Positions 45,924-56,348 are shown, counted from the stretch's first letter. The stretch: DNA of 64,000 nt from Flagellimonas sp. MMG031 (GCF_040112705.1 NZ_CP157804.1:3652001-3716000), one strand, 5' to 3'. Notes: generated by a model from the letters alone, not told the origin. Numbers and translations: made by a program.

Positions 45924-47945
45924 ATGAACAATCCATTATTGGAGCCTTTTGATGAGGCACCATTTTCCAAAATAAAGAACGAACATTTTAAACCGGCCTT
46001 TCTTCAAGCCATCGAAGATGCCAAAAAAGAAATCTATGCCATTGTAGCCAATCCAGAAGCCCCCTCTTTTGAAAATACTTTGGAAGCTTTGGATTTTGCT
46101 GGATATCAACTCGACCGTATTTCTAGTATCTTTTTTAACCTAAACTCGGCAGAGACCAACGAAGAAATCCAGAAAATAGCGCAAGAGGTATCGCCATGGC
46201 TATCCGAATTCAGCAATGACATTACCTTGAACGAAGGTCTTTTTGCACGCATCAAAACGGTTTATGAGCAACGTGATTCGTTGGACCTGACCACAGAGCA
46301 ACGGACCCTCCTTGAGAAGAAGTACAAGAATTTTAGCCGGAACGGGGCCAATTTAACCGAAGAGAACAAAAAACGCCTTCGGGAAATCGATACGGAGCTT
46401 GCCAAACTGAAACTCACCTTTGGTGAAAATGTTTTGGCGGAGACCAACAAATACGAAATGTTGCTTACGGATGAAAAGGATGTGGACGGCCTTCCCGATG
46501 GCACCAAGGAAGCGGCTGCCCAACTTGCAGAATCCAAGGGCAAAGAGGGTTGGCTGATCACTTTGGACTACCCAAGCTATATCCCTTTTATGAAATATGC
46601 CAAAAACAGGGAGTTGCGAAAGAAACTGTCCATGGCCTTCGGAAGCAAAGGGTTTCACGGCGACGAGCTGGACAATCAGGAGAATGTAAAGCGAATCGTG
46701 AACCTACGCCACGAAAGAGCCAATTTATTGGGCTATACCACCCATGCCCACTTTGTGCTTGAAGAGCGTATGGCGGAAACCCCCGAAAAAGTACAGGAAT
46801 TTCTCAACGAACTTTTGGAAAAAGCCAAACCTGCCGCAGAACGTGAGTTTGCCGAACTGGAAGCCTTTGCCAAGGAGTTGGACCATATCGACCGTTTGGA
46901 AAAATGGGACAGTGCCTACTATTCCGAAAAATTGAAGCAAAAACTCTTCAATTTGGACGATGAAAAGCTAAAACCCTATTTCAAGCTCGAAAATGTAATC
47001 AACGGGGTTTTCAAGGTTGCGGAAAATCTCTTTGGACTCACCTTCAAGGAAGTAGACCATGTGGACAAGTATCACCAAGAAGTAAAAACCTTTGAAGTGT
47101 ACGAAAATGGAAACTTTATCTCACTGTTTTATGCCGATTTCCACCCGAGGCCTGGAAAACGAGGTGGCGCTTGGATGACCAGTTACAAACCACAATACAT
47201 TTTTGATGGTAAAAACAACAGGCCACATATTTCCAATGTCTGTAATTTTACCAAGCCTACCAGCTCAAAACCATCATTGCTTACCTTTAACGAAGTCACC
47301 ACGCTATTCCATGAATTCGGACATGCGCTACACGGCATGTTGGCCAACACCACCTACCCTAGCCTATCCGGAACGTCTGTGTACTGGGACTTTGTGGAGT
47401 TGCCAAGTCAGGTGATGGAAAATTGGTGCTACGAAAAAGAAGCCTTGGAACTGTTTGCCCATCACTACGAAACCGGTGAATTGATTCCTATGGAACTGGT
47501 GGAGAAAATAAAGGAATCCGCCACATTCCAAGAAGGGATGGCCACTGTTCGCCAATTGAGCTTTGGATTGCTGGACATGGCTTGGCATGGCGGCGACCCA
47601 TCAAACATAACAGATGTAAAAGCCTTTGAAGATGCCGCGTTCGAAAGCACCGATTTGTTCCCAAAAACACCGGAAACGTGCATGAGCACATCATTCGCCC
47701 ATATTTTTCAAGGTGGGTATTCATCCGGCTACTACAGTTACAAGTGGGCAGAGGTATTGGATGCGGACGCTTTTGCCTACTTTAAGGAAAATGGGATTTT
47801 CAATAAAACGGTTGCCCATAAGTTCAAGGAGTTCGTGCTTTCCAAAGGAGGAACCGAAAACCCGATGGAACTTTATGTAAAATTTAGGGGAGCCGAACCA
47901 AGCATTGATGCCTTGTTGGAGCGGGCAGGATTGCTAGCCAAATGA
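45924..47945 (+). CDS. M3-family zinc metallopeptidase (Dcp/oligopeptidase A group)
   Basis: The 673-residue product matches M3A peptidases, which cleave short peptides in the cytoplasm. The zinc motif HEFGHALHG begins at His 463 and the third ligand Glu lies in the downstream GTSVYWDFVELPSQVMENW segment. The C-terminal IFQGGYSSGYYSYKWAEVLDADAF is characteristic. It starts MNNPLLEPFDEAPFSKI with no export signal. The Dcp versus PrlC assignment is not settled from sequence alone. Confidence 0.92.
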   Translation: MNNPLLEPFDEAPFSKIKNEHFKPAFLQAIEDAKKEIYAIVANPEAPSFENTLEALDFAGYQLDRISSIFFNLNSAETNEEIQKIAQEVSPWLSEFSNDITLNEGLFARIKTVYEQRDSLDLTTEQRTLLEKKYKNFSRNGANLTEENKKRLREIDTELAKLKLTFGENVLAETNKYEMLLTDEKDVDGLPDGTKEAAAQLAESKGKEGWLITLDYPSYIPFMKYAKNRELRKKLSMAFGSKGFHGDELDNQENVKRIVNLRHERANLLGYTTHAHFVLEERMAETPEKVQEFLNELLEKAKPAAEREFAELEAFAKELDHIDRLEKWDSAYYSEKLKQKLFNLDDEKLKPYFKLENVINGVFKVAENLFGLTFKEVDHVDKYHQEVKTFEVYENGNFISLFYADFHPRPGKRGGAWMTSYKPQYIFDGKNNRPHISNVCNFTKPTSSKPSLLTFNEVTTLFHEFGHALHGMLANTTYPSLSGTSVYWDFVELPSQVMENWCYEKEALELFAHHYETGELIPMELVEKIKESATFQEGMATVRQLSFGLLDMAWHGGDPSNITDVKAFEDAAFESTDLFPKTPETCMSTSFAHIFQGGYSSGYYSYKWAEVLDADAFAYFKENGIFNKTVAHKFKEFVLSKGGTENPMELYVKFRGAEPSIDALLERAGLLAK

Positions 47946-48094
47946 AAAGGTATAGGACCACAATTTGGAATTACCATTAGGAAAGTGAGGGAAATTTAGT
48001 ATCTTTTTAAGAAAATTGCATTACCTGACCCATAAAGCTTGAAAGTTCCCATAAATAATCAAGGCTTGCTTTGTTATAACCAACCCCGAAGTAT

Positions 48095-49954
48095 ATGAAA
48101 AATTGGGACATTGAGGATTTTGGAACAGACAGTTTGTTTGCGGAAACCATCAAACTAGCCAAAATCGGTATCTATGAGCTGAACGTCGCCACCAATCAAA
48201 TTTATTGGAGCGATGTTACCCGCGACATCACCGAAGTTCCCGACGACTTTGTCCCGTCCTTGGATAACCTTGCCTCCTTTTTTAATGAAGGGCACTACAG
48301 GGATTTGGCCCGTGATGCCATGCAAAATGCCATCGCAAAGGGAGAGCCTTATGATTTGGACATGGAGGTGGTAACCGCCAAAGGCAACATCAAGTATGTT
48401 CGTAATGTTGGGCAACCAAAAATGGAAAATGGGGTTTGTGTAAAACTATTCGGTTTTCTTCAAGATATTACAGAAAGAAAACAGACCAAGATAGAGCTTA
48501 CCAAAAAAATCCAACAACTCAATTTAGCGGAACAACTGGCTCAAATTGGTTATTGGGAATGGGATATCGTGGCCGACAATATCCTGTGGTCCGACAACCT
48601 TTATCGTATTTTTGGGTTAGAAATAGGGACTCCTATCCATTTTGAGCGCGTTATCGAAGCGATACACCCCGATGACCGGAAAGAGTTTCGGGAAAATGCC
48701 CAAGAGTTTATCGCCGAGAAACGGTTTCGAAAATTCATGCACCGTATTGTACACAAAGATGGCAGTATACGGACCGTAGAGCTGATTGGTGAACTTATCA
48801 TGAATCCGCAAGGTGAGGTCATTAAAATGATCGGAACCACCCAAGATATTACCGAACAGCGCATGTCGGAAATCAAGTTTAGGGGGTTATTGGACTCTGC
48901 CCCGGACACCATGGTCATTGTAGATCGAAACGGTATTATCCAATTGATCAACAAGCAGGCAGAAAAAATGTTCGGCTACAAATCATCGGAACTTATTGAC
49001 AAGCATGTCACCATTCTCGTTCCCAACCGACTTTGGGATACCATGGAATACTATGCCGTAAACTTCTTTAAAGCCCCCAAACATACCGGGCTTCCTGCCG
49101 ATCTCGATTTTTTCGTACACAACAAATCAGGTTTTCAAATCCCAGTCCAAGTTACCCTAAGCCCTCTGGAAACCTCCGAAGGACTTCTGGTATCCATTGC
49201 GCTCCGAGATATTACGGTTCAAAAACAGGCCGCTCACCGAATTTTGGAAACCAATAAGAGTCTAAAGGAATCGGCCAAGCGACTAAAAGCACAAAATCGG
49301 CAGTTGGAAGAGTTCAATCAAATCACATCGCACAATTTGAGGTCGCCCGTCAGCAACCTTAGTGCGCTGCTCGACATTTACAAAACGGAAAGCGATTCCG
49401 AAACCAAGGAGATGATCATCGAAAAAATAGAATCGGTGACCAACCATCTCACATGGACCTTGGACACCCTTGTGGAGTCCTTGCTCATTAAAAAAAGTTC
49501 GCAACAAGCCCTTGAAAAATGTCATTTTGATAAAACCCTGGAACGGACAAAAGAAATGCTCGCGGCCGAGATTTTAAAGACCGAAGCGGTTATTACCTCT
49601 GATTTTTCCGAAGCACCCACCGTGATGTACAACAAGGTCTACTTGGAAAGTATTTTCATCAACCTGATCAGTAATTCCTTAAAATACAAGGCAAAAGACC
49701 GCGCTCCCGAAATAGTTGTTCAATCCAAGATGAACGATGGAACGGTGCAACTGGAATTTAGGGACAACGGTTCGGGAATCAACCTTAAAAAGAACGGGCA
49801 CAAATTGTTCGGGTTCAGCAAGGTTTTCCACAGAAATGATGATGCCAAAGGTGTTGGGTTATTTATAACAAAGGCCCAAGTGGATGCCATGGGCGGTAAA
49901 ATTTGGGCCAAGAGCGAAGAAGGCAAAGGCACTTCTTTTTTTATTAATCTATAA
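48095..49954 (+). CDS. PAS-domain sensor histidine kinase
   Basis: The 619-residue cytosolic product has three PAS domains (about 15-125, 135-255 and 262-385, each ending in DITE-like or DITV-like motifs). A coiled segment and the HisKA box QITSHNLRSPVSNL (His 413) follow. The ATPase domain has NLISNSLKYKAKD, FRDNGSGIN and GVGLFITKAQVDAMGGKI. No membrane segment was seen, so it senses an internal signal, perhaps redox or a small ligand. A single-domain receiver gene follows 12 bases later, forming a two-component pair. Confidence 0.92.
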   Translation: MKNWDIEDFGTDSLFAETIKLAKIGIYELNVATNQIYWSDVTRDITEVPDDFVPSLDNLASFFNEGHYRDLARDAMQNAIAKGEPYDLDMEVVTAKGNIKYVRNVGQPKMENGVCVKLFGFLQDITERKQTKIELTKKIQQLNLAEQLAQIGYWEWDIVADNILWSDNLYRIFGLEIGTPIHFERVIEAIHPDDRKEFRENAQEFIAEKRFRKFMHRIVHKDGSIRTVELIGELIMNPQGEVIKMIGTTQDITEQRMSEIKFRGLLDSAPDTMVIVDRNGIIQLINKQAEKMFGYKSSELIDKHVTILVPNRLWDTMEYYAVNFFKAPKHTGLPADLDFFVHNKSGFQIPVQVTLSPLETSEGLLVSIALRDITVQKQAAHRILETNKSLKESAKRLKAQNRQLEEFNQITSHNLRSPVSNLSALLDIYKTESDSETKEMIIEKIESVTNHLTWTLDTLVESLLIKKSSQQALEKCHFDKTLERTKEMLAAEILKTEAVITSDFSEAPTVMYNKVYLESIFINLISNSLKYKAKDRAPEIVVQSKMNDGTVQLEFRDNGSGINLKKNGHKLFGFSKVFHRNDDAKGVGLFITKAQVDAMGGKIWAKSEEGKGTSFFINL

Positions 49955-49966
49955 CTGTTGATGATT

Positions 49967-50362
49967 ATGAAACCAGTCAATGTCTTTGTGGTCGATGATG
50001 ATGATATCTATCAATTTACGATCAAAGTAACGCTGAGAAGCATTCCGGCAGTCCAATCCACGAGTACCTTTGCCGATGGTGCAGAAGCGTTGGAATACAT
50101 TGTTGTGCATCAGAATGAAGAAGATAAGCTACCGGATATCATTTTTCTCGACATCAACATGCCTGTTATGGACGGTTTTCAGTTCATGGAGGAGTTTGCG
50201 GAGCTGCTTCCCAGTTTAAAAAAGTCCATCAAGGTGTATATGGTTTCCTCTTCCATGGACCCCAAGGACATTAAAAAGGCCAAACGGTTCGAGGAAATCT
50301 CCGATTATTTGATCAAGCCATTGAACTCCAAGGACATCAAGGAAATCATAGCCAAATTGTGA
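49967..50362 (+). CDS. Single-domain response regulator
   Basis: From the ATG at 49967 the product is 131 residues (MKPVNVFVVDDDD). It has the acidic cluster VVDDDD, the phosphorylation site IIFLDINMPVMDGF and the Lys in YLIKPLNSKD. It has no output domain, so it probably works by protein contact, as a partner of the PAS kinase just upstream. An ATG two codons earlier is also possible. Confidence 0.9.
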   Translation: MKPVNVFVVDDDDIYQFTIKVTLRSIPAVQSTSTFADGAEALEYIVVHQNEEDKLPDIIFLDINMPVMDGFQFMEEFAELLPSLKKSIKVYMVSSSMDPKDIKKAKRFEEISDYLIKPLNSKDIKEIIAKL

Positions 50363-50476
50363 AGTTTTTGTAGCGGACAAATCAAAAACCTATGTTAAAC
50401 CTTTACTTCGCTGTTAGACTGATTACTTTTATACGTCTAAAAGGGGCCAAACGTAGAATAGGTGTCCAAAAACCAT

Positions 50477-50484
50477 TACATTTG
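50477..50484 (+). promoter_or_regulatory. Candidate -7 element for the sigma-factor gene
   Basis: TACATTTG matches TAnnTTTG exactly, 16 bases before the ATG at 50501. No strong TTG is seen at the -33 distance. Confidence 0.4.
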
Positions 50485-50500
50485 GTAACTCTATACGATA

Positions 50501-51055
50501 ATGGCCAAACATAAACTTCAACCGGACAATTGGGTAGATCAATATGCAGATTACCTGTTCAACTATGCGGTTTCTCGCGTAAGCGATGCAGAAATCGCAA
50601 AGGATTTGGTACAGGAAACCTTTTTTGCAGGTTTGAACTCGGCCAAAAACTTCAAAGGGGACGCTGCGGAACGCACTTGGTTGGTTTCCATCCTTAAGCG
50701 AAAAGTAATCGATCATTACCGAAAGATAAATTCAAAAAAGGGCAAGGCCGAGGTACGCATCAACTACAGCTCCGATTCGGATGCCGAAGGCGATTGGTTG
50801 GAGCAGCAAGTAGCCGACCCTTTTAGCAAGGATGGCGACAATATCCTTGAGAATGAGGAACTGGGACTGGCCATACAGGATTGTATCACCAAACTGCCCC
50901 AAAAACAGGCATTGGTCTTCAAATTGAAAACAATCCAAGGGATGAGTACCGAAGATGTGTGTAATGAACTGGACATAAATCCGTCCAACCTCTGGGTGAT
51001 GATCCATAGGGCGAGAACGGCACTTATGGGTTGTTTAAATGAAAACTGGTTTTAG
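50501..51055 (+). CDS. ECF-type RNA polymerase sigma factor
   Basis: The 184-residue product has region 2 (YLFNYAVSRVSDAEIAKDLVQETFFAGL, about 20-50, then ERTWLVSILKRKVIDHYRK). Region 4 follows (LPQKQALVFKLKTIQGMSTEDVCNELDINPSNLWVMIHRARTAL cut in pieces across about 127-175). There is no extra C-terminal domain. The next gene begins two bases later and encodes a small Cys/His protein that could be its anti-sigma factor. Confidence 0.92.
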   Translation: MAKHKLQPDNWVDQYADYLFNYAVSRVSDAEIAKDLVQETFFAGLNSAKNFKGDAAERTWLVSILKRKVIDHYRKINSKKGKAEVRINYSSDSDAEGDWLEQQVADPFSKDGDNILENEELGLAIQDCITKLPQKQALVFKLKTIQGMSTEDVCNELDINPSNLWVMIHRARTALMGCLNENWF

Positions 51056-51057
51056 GT

Positions 51058-51288
51058 ATGAAGATTTCGTGTAAAGAGGCATCTAGTATTTGTGACAAAT
51101 CCCAATATAAAGAGGCAAGTTGGTGGGATATCATTAAACTGCGCGTGCATTTGCTCTATTGCAAAACCTGCCAATTATATTCCAAAAAGAACAGTGAACT
51201 TACCTCATTGTGCGATAAGGCCGGACTTACCATGCTATCTGACGAGGACAAAAAGAAAATGAAAAGGGACCTCGAAGAAAAAATTTAG
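51058..51288 (+). CDS. Small ZAS-like Cys/His protein, possible anti-sigma factor
   Basis: The 76-residue product has Cys at 5 and 12 and the sequence HLLYCKTC (His 31, Cys 35, Cys 38), which fits HxxxCxxC of zinc-associated anti-sigma factors. It lacks the membrane segment of most such proteins, so it would act in the cytosol. The spacing of two bases from the sigma-factor gene suggests coupled translation. Its stop overlaps the convergent membrane-protein gene by four bases. Confidence 0.65.
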   Translation: MKISCKEASSICDKSQYKEASWWDIIKLRVHLLYCKTCQLYSKKNSELTSLCDKAGLTMLSDEDKKKMKRDLEEKI

Positions 51289-52112
51289 GCCACAAAGCGC
51301 TCTGCCCACCAAAACAGGCAAAACCAAAAAATAGGGATGGCTTCCACCCAAAACATTACAAAGTACTTGGATTTCATCCGCTGATGCGAAGCCAACATCA
51401 CCAAAAGTATTACGCAGATCACGGATTGCAGCTCCGCCTCCAAAGGATGCAGCGTATCCTTCAAAAAGGTAAGCAAAAAGAAGATAAGCGTAAAGCCCAT
51501 TCCCAAACGTCGTGTGGCTCGCTCGCCCAAAACCTGGGGCAAGGTTCTCAAACTGCGATCATCCCATTGCAGATCTCGGATTTCAAAAGGCAGAATCAAT
51601 ACCAAAACCAATATCATTCTTTGAATGAAGGTGACCGAGAAATCCCAGTCCAACGGTACATTGGCATCTAGAACAGGCAACAAAACAGAGAAACCTGCCC
51701 ATACAAAAGCCACGATGTAGATTTTTAGTCCGGCCAAGTTCCGTAAATTCTTGGCCCTTGGCAAAAGAGGTACTGCGTAAAGGGCGGACAAGACACCCAA
51801 AACGGCCGTAGCCCACCAAATGTTACTATCCAAATGGAACAAAAAATAAAGGGCAAATACAAAACTCACAAAACTGAAGATTTGGATAATCCTGTGATAA
51901 GCATTGGACACAATAAGGTATTTATAGGCCTCTACTCCGTACTTGATAAAATTATAGCAAACGATCACACTGCAAAAAATGAATCCCAACAAATGTAAGT
52001 CCAGCGAACTGTCCAACAAATAAAAGGTAACACCAGTCAAGGAAATCACCGCTATAGCCACGTGAATACTGGCATCCAAATAAAAATCAAACAGTGCTTT
52101 TAAGGTTCTCAT
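51285..52112 (-). CDS. UbiA-like multi-pass membrane protein
   Basis: From the ATG at 52112 the product is 275 residues with about nine hydrophobic segments. The region EIRDLQWDDRSLRTLPQVLGERATRR is like the second Asp-rich loop of UbiA prenyltransferases. The first loop, normally NDxxDxxxD, is absent at the matching place (CYNFIKYGVEAYKYL). It may therefore be a divergent or inactive family member. It is alone on the minus strand and divergent from gcvP. Confidence 0.65.
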   Translation of the reverse strand: MRTLKALFDFYLDASIHVAIAVISLTGVTFYLLDSSLDLHLLGFIFCSVIVCYNFIKYGVEAYKYLIVSNAYHRIIQIFSFVSFVFALYFLFHLDSNIWWATAVLGVLSALYAVPLLPRAKNLRNLAGLKIYIVAFVWAGFSVLLPVLDANVPLDWDFSVTFIQRMILVLVLILPFEIRDLQWDDRSLRTLPQVLGERATRRLGMGFTLIFFLLTFLKDTLHPLEAELQSVICVILLVMLASHQRMKSKYFVMFWVEAIPIFWFCLFWWAERFVA

Positions 52113-52209
52113 GCGGTAAAATCCCAATCCGTTGGCCCTAGGTTAATTGGTGGTTAACAACTTTGCGCCATCCACCATCAAAATTGACCATTTTCATCGA
52201 ATTAATCCC

Positions 52210-52217
52210 TAATTTTG
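52210..52217 (+). promoter_or_regulatory. Candidate -7 element of the gcvP promoter
   Basis: TAATTTTG fits TAnnTTTG exactly, 20 bases before the gcvP ATG at 52238. A TTG about 23 bases upstream is at the outer limit of the usual spacing. Confidence 0.5.
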
Positions 52218-52237
52218 TGCACTTTATTGGATTGAAC

Positions 52238-55120
52238 ATGAACACAGAGGTTTTTGCTGCCAGGCACATTGGCATCACAGAAAGAGACTTGCCCCACATG
52301 CTCGAAACCATTGGGGTGGAAAGTATGGAACAGCTCATTTACGAGACCATTCCCGATGACATCAAACTTAAAAAACCATTGGACCTTCCCCAGGGTATCA
52401 GCGAACACGAGTTCCTGAACCATCTGCATGCGTTGGCCAAAAAGAACAAGGTTTTTAAAAGCTACATTGGTCTAGGGTATCATGAGTCGCTAACACCTTC
52501 GGTCATCAAAAGAAATATTCTGGAAAATCCAGGATGGTATACCGCCTATACGCCATACCAGGCCGAGATTGCCCAAGGTAGATTGGAGGCCCTCCTGAAC
52601 TTCCAGACCATGGTCGCCGACCTGACAGGTATGGAAATTGCTAATGCTTCGCTTTTGGACGAAAGTACCGCAGCTGCCGAAGCGATGAGCATGTTGTTCG
52701 AACTTCGTAGCCGCCAACAGAAAAAGGATGGTGCCGTAAAATTCTTCGTTTCTGAAGAGATACTTCCCCAAACCCTGAGTTTATTGGAAACACGTGCGAT
52801 TCCTTTGGGCATTGAATTGGTTATTGGAGACCACGAAGCGTTCGATTTTTCATCTGATTTTTACGCTGCGCTCTTGCAATATCCCGGGAAGCACGGTCAG
52901 GTAAATGACTATGCATCTTTCGTGGAGAAAGCCAAAGCCAAGGACATTAAAGTGGCCGTTGCCGCAGATATCCTGAGTTTGGTGATGCTCACTCCTCCAG
53001 GGGAATGGGGGGTGGATGCCGTAGTGGGGACCACACAACGTTTCGGAATCCCATTGGGATATGGTGGACCACACGCAGCCTTCTTCGCCACTAAAGAAGC
53101 CTATAAGCGAAATATTCCCGGTAGGATCATCGGAATTACAAAGGACACCGATGGCAACCCAGCCCTAAGGATGGCGCTCCAAACAAGGGAGCAGCACATT
53201 AAAAGGGACAAGGCAACCTCCAACATTTGTACTGCTCAGGTACTCTTGGCCGTCATGGCTGGAATGTACGCTGTATTCCATGGACCGGAAGGTTTAAAAT
53301 ATATTGCCAATAGTGTTCACCAAAAGGCAAGGGCCTTCGATAAGGTTTTAAAACATTTGGGCCTTAATCAGCTTAATACTGGCTTTTTTGACACTTTGAA
53401 AGTTAAGATGGATAATGTTGATAAACTCAGAAAAATTGCGGAACATGTCGAGATCAATTTAAACTACATTGACCATAATCATGTGTCCATCTCCTTTAAT
53501 GAAGCTATCTCAAATGATGATATGCTAAAATTAATCAAGGTTTTTTCGAGTTATAAAGAGGCTACACCAAACGGCAATGAATCAAGCAAAGATTTCCACG
53601 CACAAATCGATAACACTTCTTCCGAAAAATCGATACCCCAATCTCTGCAAAGACAGGCTCCATTTATGCAGCATGAAGTCTTTAATTCCTATCATTCGGA
53701 AACAGAGTTGATGCGCTACATCAAAAAATTGGAGCGAAAGGATTTGGCGTTGAACCACTCCATGATTTCTTTGGGCAGTTGTACCATGAAGCTGAACGCT
53801 GCTTCCGAAATGTTGCCATTAAGTTGGCCAGAATGGGGCAATATTCATCCCTTTGCGCCGATTGATCAGGCCCAAGGCTATCAGGAAGTGCTTACATCAT
53901 TGGAAGAACAGTTGAATGTCATCACTGGTTTTGCGGCTACTTCCCTGCAACCCAACTCAGGGGCACAGGGCGAATATGCGGGACTTATGGTGATACGTGC
54001 TTATCATGAATCCCGAGGGGAAGGGCATCGAAACATTTGTTTGATCCCATCATCGGCCCACGGAACCAATCCAGCGTCGGCTGTAATGGCAGGTATGCAA
54101 GTGGTGGTAACCAAAACCGATGAGAAAGGAAACATCGACATGGCGGATCTGAAAGAAAAAGCCAACAAATATGCCGATAATCTTGCTGCTTTGATGGTTA
54201 CATACCCGTCCACTCATGGTGTTTTTGAGTCATCCATTAGGCAAATCACCAAACTCATCCACGACAATGGTGGACAAGTCTATATGGACGGCGCCAACAT
54301 GAATGCTCAGGTTGGACTCACCAATCCAGCGACCATTGGGGCCGATGTATGTCACCTTAACCTGCACAAAACCTTTGCCATTCCTCACGGAGGTGGTGGC
54401 CCAGGCGTAGGTCCTATTTGTGTGGCCGAGCAGTTAAAGCCCTTTTTGCCTACCAACCCTATGATCAAAACAGGAGGAGAAAAAGCGATTACAGCCATAT
54501 CCGCAGCACCTTGGGGAAGTTCCTTGGTATGCCTGATTTCATATGGCTATATCAAAATGTTGGGTAGTGAAGGACTTACCAAAGCAACAGAAGCCGCAAT
54601 TTTGAATGCCAATTACATCAAAGACCGCCTAAAAGGTAAGTTTGATGTGCTCTATACGGGTGAGCGCGGACGTGCGGGGCACGAAATGATCATCGACTGT
54701 AGACCTTTTAAAGCGAATGGCATCGAAGTAACGGATATCGCCAAACGGCTTATCGATTATGGTTTCCATGCTCCTACGGTTTCTTTCCCAGTGGCCGGAA
54801 CCATGATGATAGAACCGACCGAAAGCGAAAGTTTGGCCGAATTGGATCGTTTTTGTGATGCACTCTTGTCCATCCGAGCGGAAATTGACGAAGTTTCTGC
54901 CAACGAGACGGACAACGTACTCAAAAACGCTCCGCATACCCTCGCCATGCTGACCAGCGACTCTTGGAGCCATCCTTATAGTCGCGAAAAGGCCGCTTTC
55001 CCGCTGCCTTATGTGGCCGAAAACAAATTTTGGCCGAGCATCAGAAGGACAGATGAAGCGTTTGGGGATCGTAATTTAATGTGCACTTGTGCACCCATTG
55101 AAGATTACGTAGAAGCGTAA
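52238..55120 (+). CDS. gcvP: Glycine dehydrogenase (aminomethyl-transferring), P-protein
   Basis: The P-protein decarboxylates glycine in the glycine-cleavage system with PLP. The ATG at 52238 gives 960 residues starting [21 protein letters not shown]; the 25 upstream codons overlap the promoter and look unlike the family. Both halves of the single-chain enzyme are present: the N-terminal half with [38 protein letters not shown] residues and the C-terminal half with the PLP Lys in [15 protein letters not shown] (Lys 711). It stands alone with a terminator after it; gcvH and gcvT are not in the window. Confidence 0.97.
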   Translation: MNTEVFAARHIGITERDLPHMLETIGVESMEQLIYETIPDDIKLKKPLDLPQGISEHEFLNHLHALAKKNKVFKSYIGLGYHESLTPSVIKRNILENPGWYTAYTPYQAEIAQGRLEALLNFQTMVADLTGMEIANASLLDESTAAAEAMSMLFELRSRQQKKDGAVKFFVSEEILPQTLSLLETRAIPLGIELVIGDHEAFDFSSDFYAALLQYPGKHGQVNDYASFVEKAKAKDIKVAVAADILSLVMLTPPGEWGVDAVVGTTQRFGIPLGYGGPHAAFFATKEAYKRNIPGRIIGITKDTDGNPALRMALQTREQHIKRDKATSNICTAQVLLAVMAGMYAVFHGPEGLKYIANSVHQKARAFDKVLKHLGLNQLNTGFFDTLKVKMDNVDKLRKIAEHVEINLNYIDHNHVSISFNEAISNDDMLKLIKVFSSYKEATPNGNESSKDFHAQIDNTSSEKSIPQSLQRQAPFMQHEVFNSYHSETELMRYIKKLERKDLALNHSMISLGSCTMKLNAASEMLPLSWPEWGNIHPFAPIDQAQGYQEVLTSLEEQLNVITGFAATSLQPNSGAQGEYAGLMVIRAYHESRGEGHRNICLIPSSAHGTNPASAVMAGMQVVVTKTDEKGNIDMADLKEKANKYADNLAALMVTYPSTHGVFESSIRQITKLIHDNGGQVYMDGANMNAQVGLTNPATIGADVCHLNLHKTFAIPHGGGGPGVGPICVAEQLKPFLPTNPMIKTGGEKAITAISAAPWGSSLVCLISYGYIKMLGSEGLTKATEAAILNANYIKDRLKGKFDVLYTGERGRAGHEMIIDCRPFKANGIEVTDIAKRLIDYGFHAPTVSFPVAGTMMIEPTESESLAELDRFCDALLSIRAEIDEVSANETDNVLKNAPHTLAMLTSDSWSHPYSREKAAFPLPYVAENKFWPSIRRTDEAFGDRNLMCTCAPIEDYVEA

Positions 55121-55140
55121 AAACCATTATAAACCTTGAT

Positions 55141-55178
55141 AAAAAGCCTTGATCTTAAAAATAGACCAAGGCTTTTTT
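55141..55178 (+). terminator. Intrinsic terminator after gcvP
   Basis: The 11-bp stem AAAAAGCCTTG / CAAGGCTTTTT with a 15-base AT-rich loop ends in a T run. It lies 20 bases after the gcvP stop. Confidence 0.85.
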
Positions 55179-55222
55179 CGTATCCAGCGAGATATGGGTT
55201 ATCTTTTGGATATTGTAAAATA

Positions 55223-55240
55223 TACTATGCATGCATAGTA
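55223..55240. promoter_or_regulatory. Perfect 18-bp palindrome upstream of the KAS III gene
   Basis: TACTATGCATGCATAGTA is identical to its reverse complement. It lies 49 bases before the KAS III ATG and 100 bases after the gcvP stop, a typical place for an operator. Its form (two 9-bp half sites) fits a dimeric winged-helix repressor of the MarR type; no such regulator gene is in the window. Confidence 0.6.
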
Positions 55241-55289
55241 ATTGATTGTAGCATACATTAACTTGTATTCATTAAAACCTCAACAACTC

Positions 55290-56348
55290 ATGAAAATCGG
55301 TATTACAGGCATTGGAAGTTATATCCCGTCCATCGTGACCAAGAATGAAGATTTCTTGCAGCATCAATTCATGGAGACGGATGGAACTGCATTTGAGCAA
55401 CAGAACAATGTAATCATCGAAAAATTTCAAGCCATCACCGGAATCGCCAACCGTAGGTATGCCAAACCCGAACTAAAAACATCCGACCTTGGCTACTTGG
55501 CCGCTGAGGAAGCTATTTCCAACGCTGGAGTGGATAAGGAGGAGTTGGACTACATTATCTTCGCACACAACTTTGGCGACCTTACCCATGGTAAAATACA
55601 AGGAGACACCTTGCCCAGTTTGGCCACAAGGGTGAAACACTTATTGCGCATACAAAACCCTAAATGCGTAGCCTACGACCTTATTTTTGGCTGTCCCGGT
55701 TGGATAGAGGGGCTGATTCAGGCCAATGCTTTCATTAAAAGTGGCATGGCCAAAAAATGTTTGGTCATTGGAGGAGAAACCCTTTCGAGGGTCGTGGACC
55801 ATCATGACAGGGATAGTATGATTTTTTCTGATGGCGCCGGTGCTGCCATCGTAGAGGCCAATCCGCCACACGGCGAAATCCTGTCACACGCATCCGTTAC
55901 TTACGCCAACGAAGAAGCCTATTATCTGTATTTCGACAAATCCAATAGTCCAGAGGCCTGTGCGGACACGCGGTACATCAAAATGCAAGGCAGGAAAATT
56001 TACGAATTTGCCTGTATTAACGTGCCCAAGGCCATGGCAGCTTGTTTGGATGACAGCGGAGTAAGTATCGATGAGGTAAAGAAAATTTTTATCCATCAAG
56101 CCAACGAAAAAATGGATGAGGCCATTATTAAAAGGTTCTACAAAATATATGGTAAGGAAATACCCGAAAACGTGATGCCCATGAGCATACAGGATTTGGG
56201 AAACAGTTCCGTAGCCACGGTTCCTACACTATTTGACCTGGTGTTGAAAGACAAACTTCCGAACCATCATGTAGAAAAAGGAGACGTGGTCATCTTTGCG
56301 AGCGTTGGGGCTGGCATGAACGTAAATGCGATTGTATACAGGTATTGA
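55290..56348 (+). CDS. 3-oxoacyl-ACP synthase III family protein (KAS III)
   Basis: KAS III enzymes condense acyl-CoA with malonyl-ACP. The ATG at 55290 gives 352 residues starting MKIGITGIGSYIPSIVTKNED. The catalytic triad is intact: Cys 135 in IFGCPGW, His 269 in IFIHQANEKMDE and Asn 305 in DLGNSSVATVP. An insert near residues 20-40 distinguishes it from housekeeping FabH, so it may belong to a specialised pathway rather than primary fatty-acid synthesis. The palindrome at 55223 probably regulates it. Confidence 0.88.
   Translation: MKIGITGIGSYIPSIVTKNEDFLQHQFMETDGTAFEQQNNVIIEKFQAITGIANRRYAKPELKTSDLGYLAAEEAISNAGVDKEELDYIIFAHNFGDLTHGKIQGDTLPSLATRVKHLLRIQNPKCVAYDLIFGCPGWIEGLIQANAFIKSGMAKKCLVIGGETLSRVVDHHDRDSMIFSDGAGAAIVEANPPHGEILSHASVTYANEEAYYLYFDKSNSPEACADTRYIKMQGRKIYEFACINVPKAMAACLDDSGVSIDEVKKIFIHQANEKMDEAIIKRFYKIYGKEIPENVMPMSIQDLGNSSVATVPTLFDLVLKDKLPNHHVEKGDVVIFASVGAGMNVNAIVYRY

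Noticed and set aside
52128..52237. Glycine riboswitch before gcvP
   Set aside because: The predicted transcript leader is only about 15-20 bases, too short, and no riboswitch core is seen.
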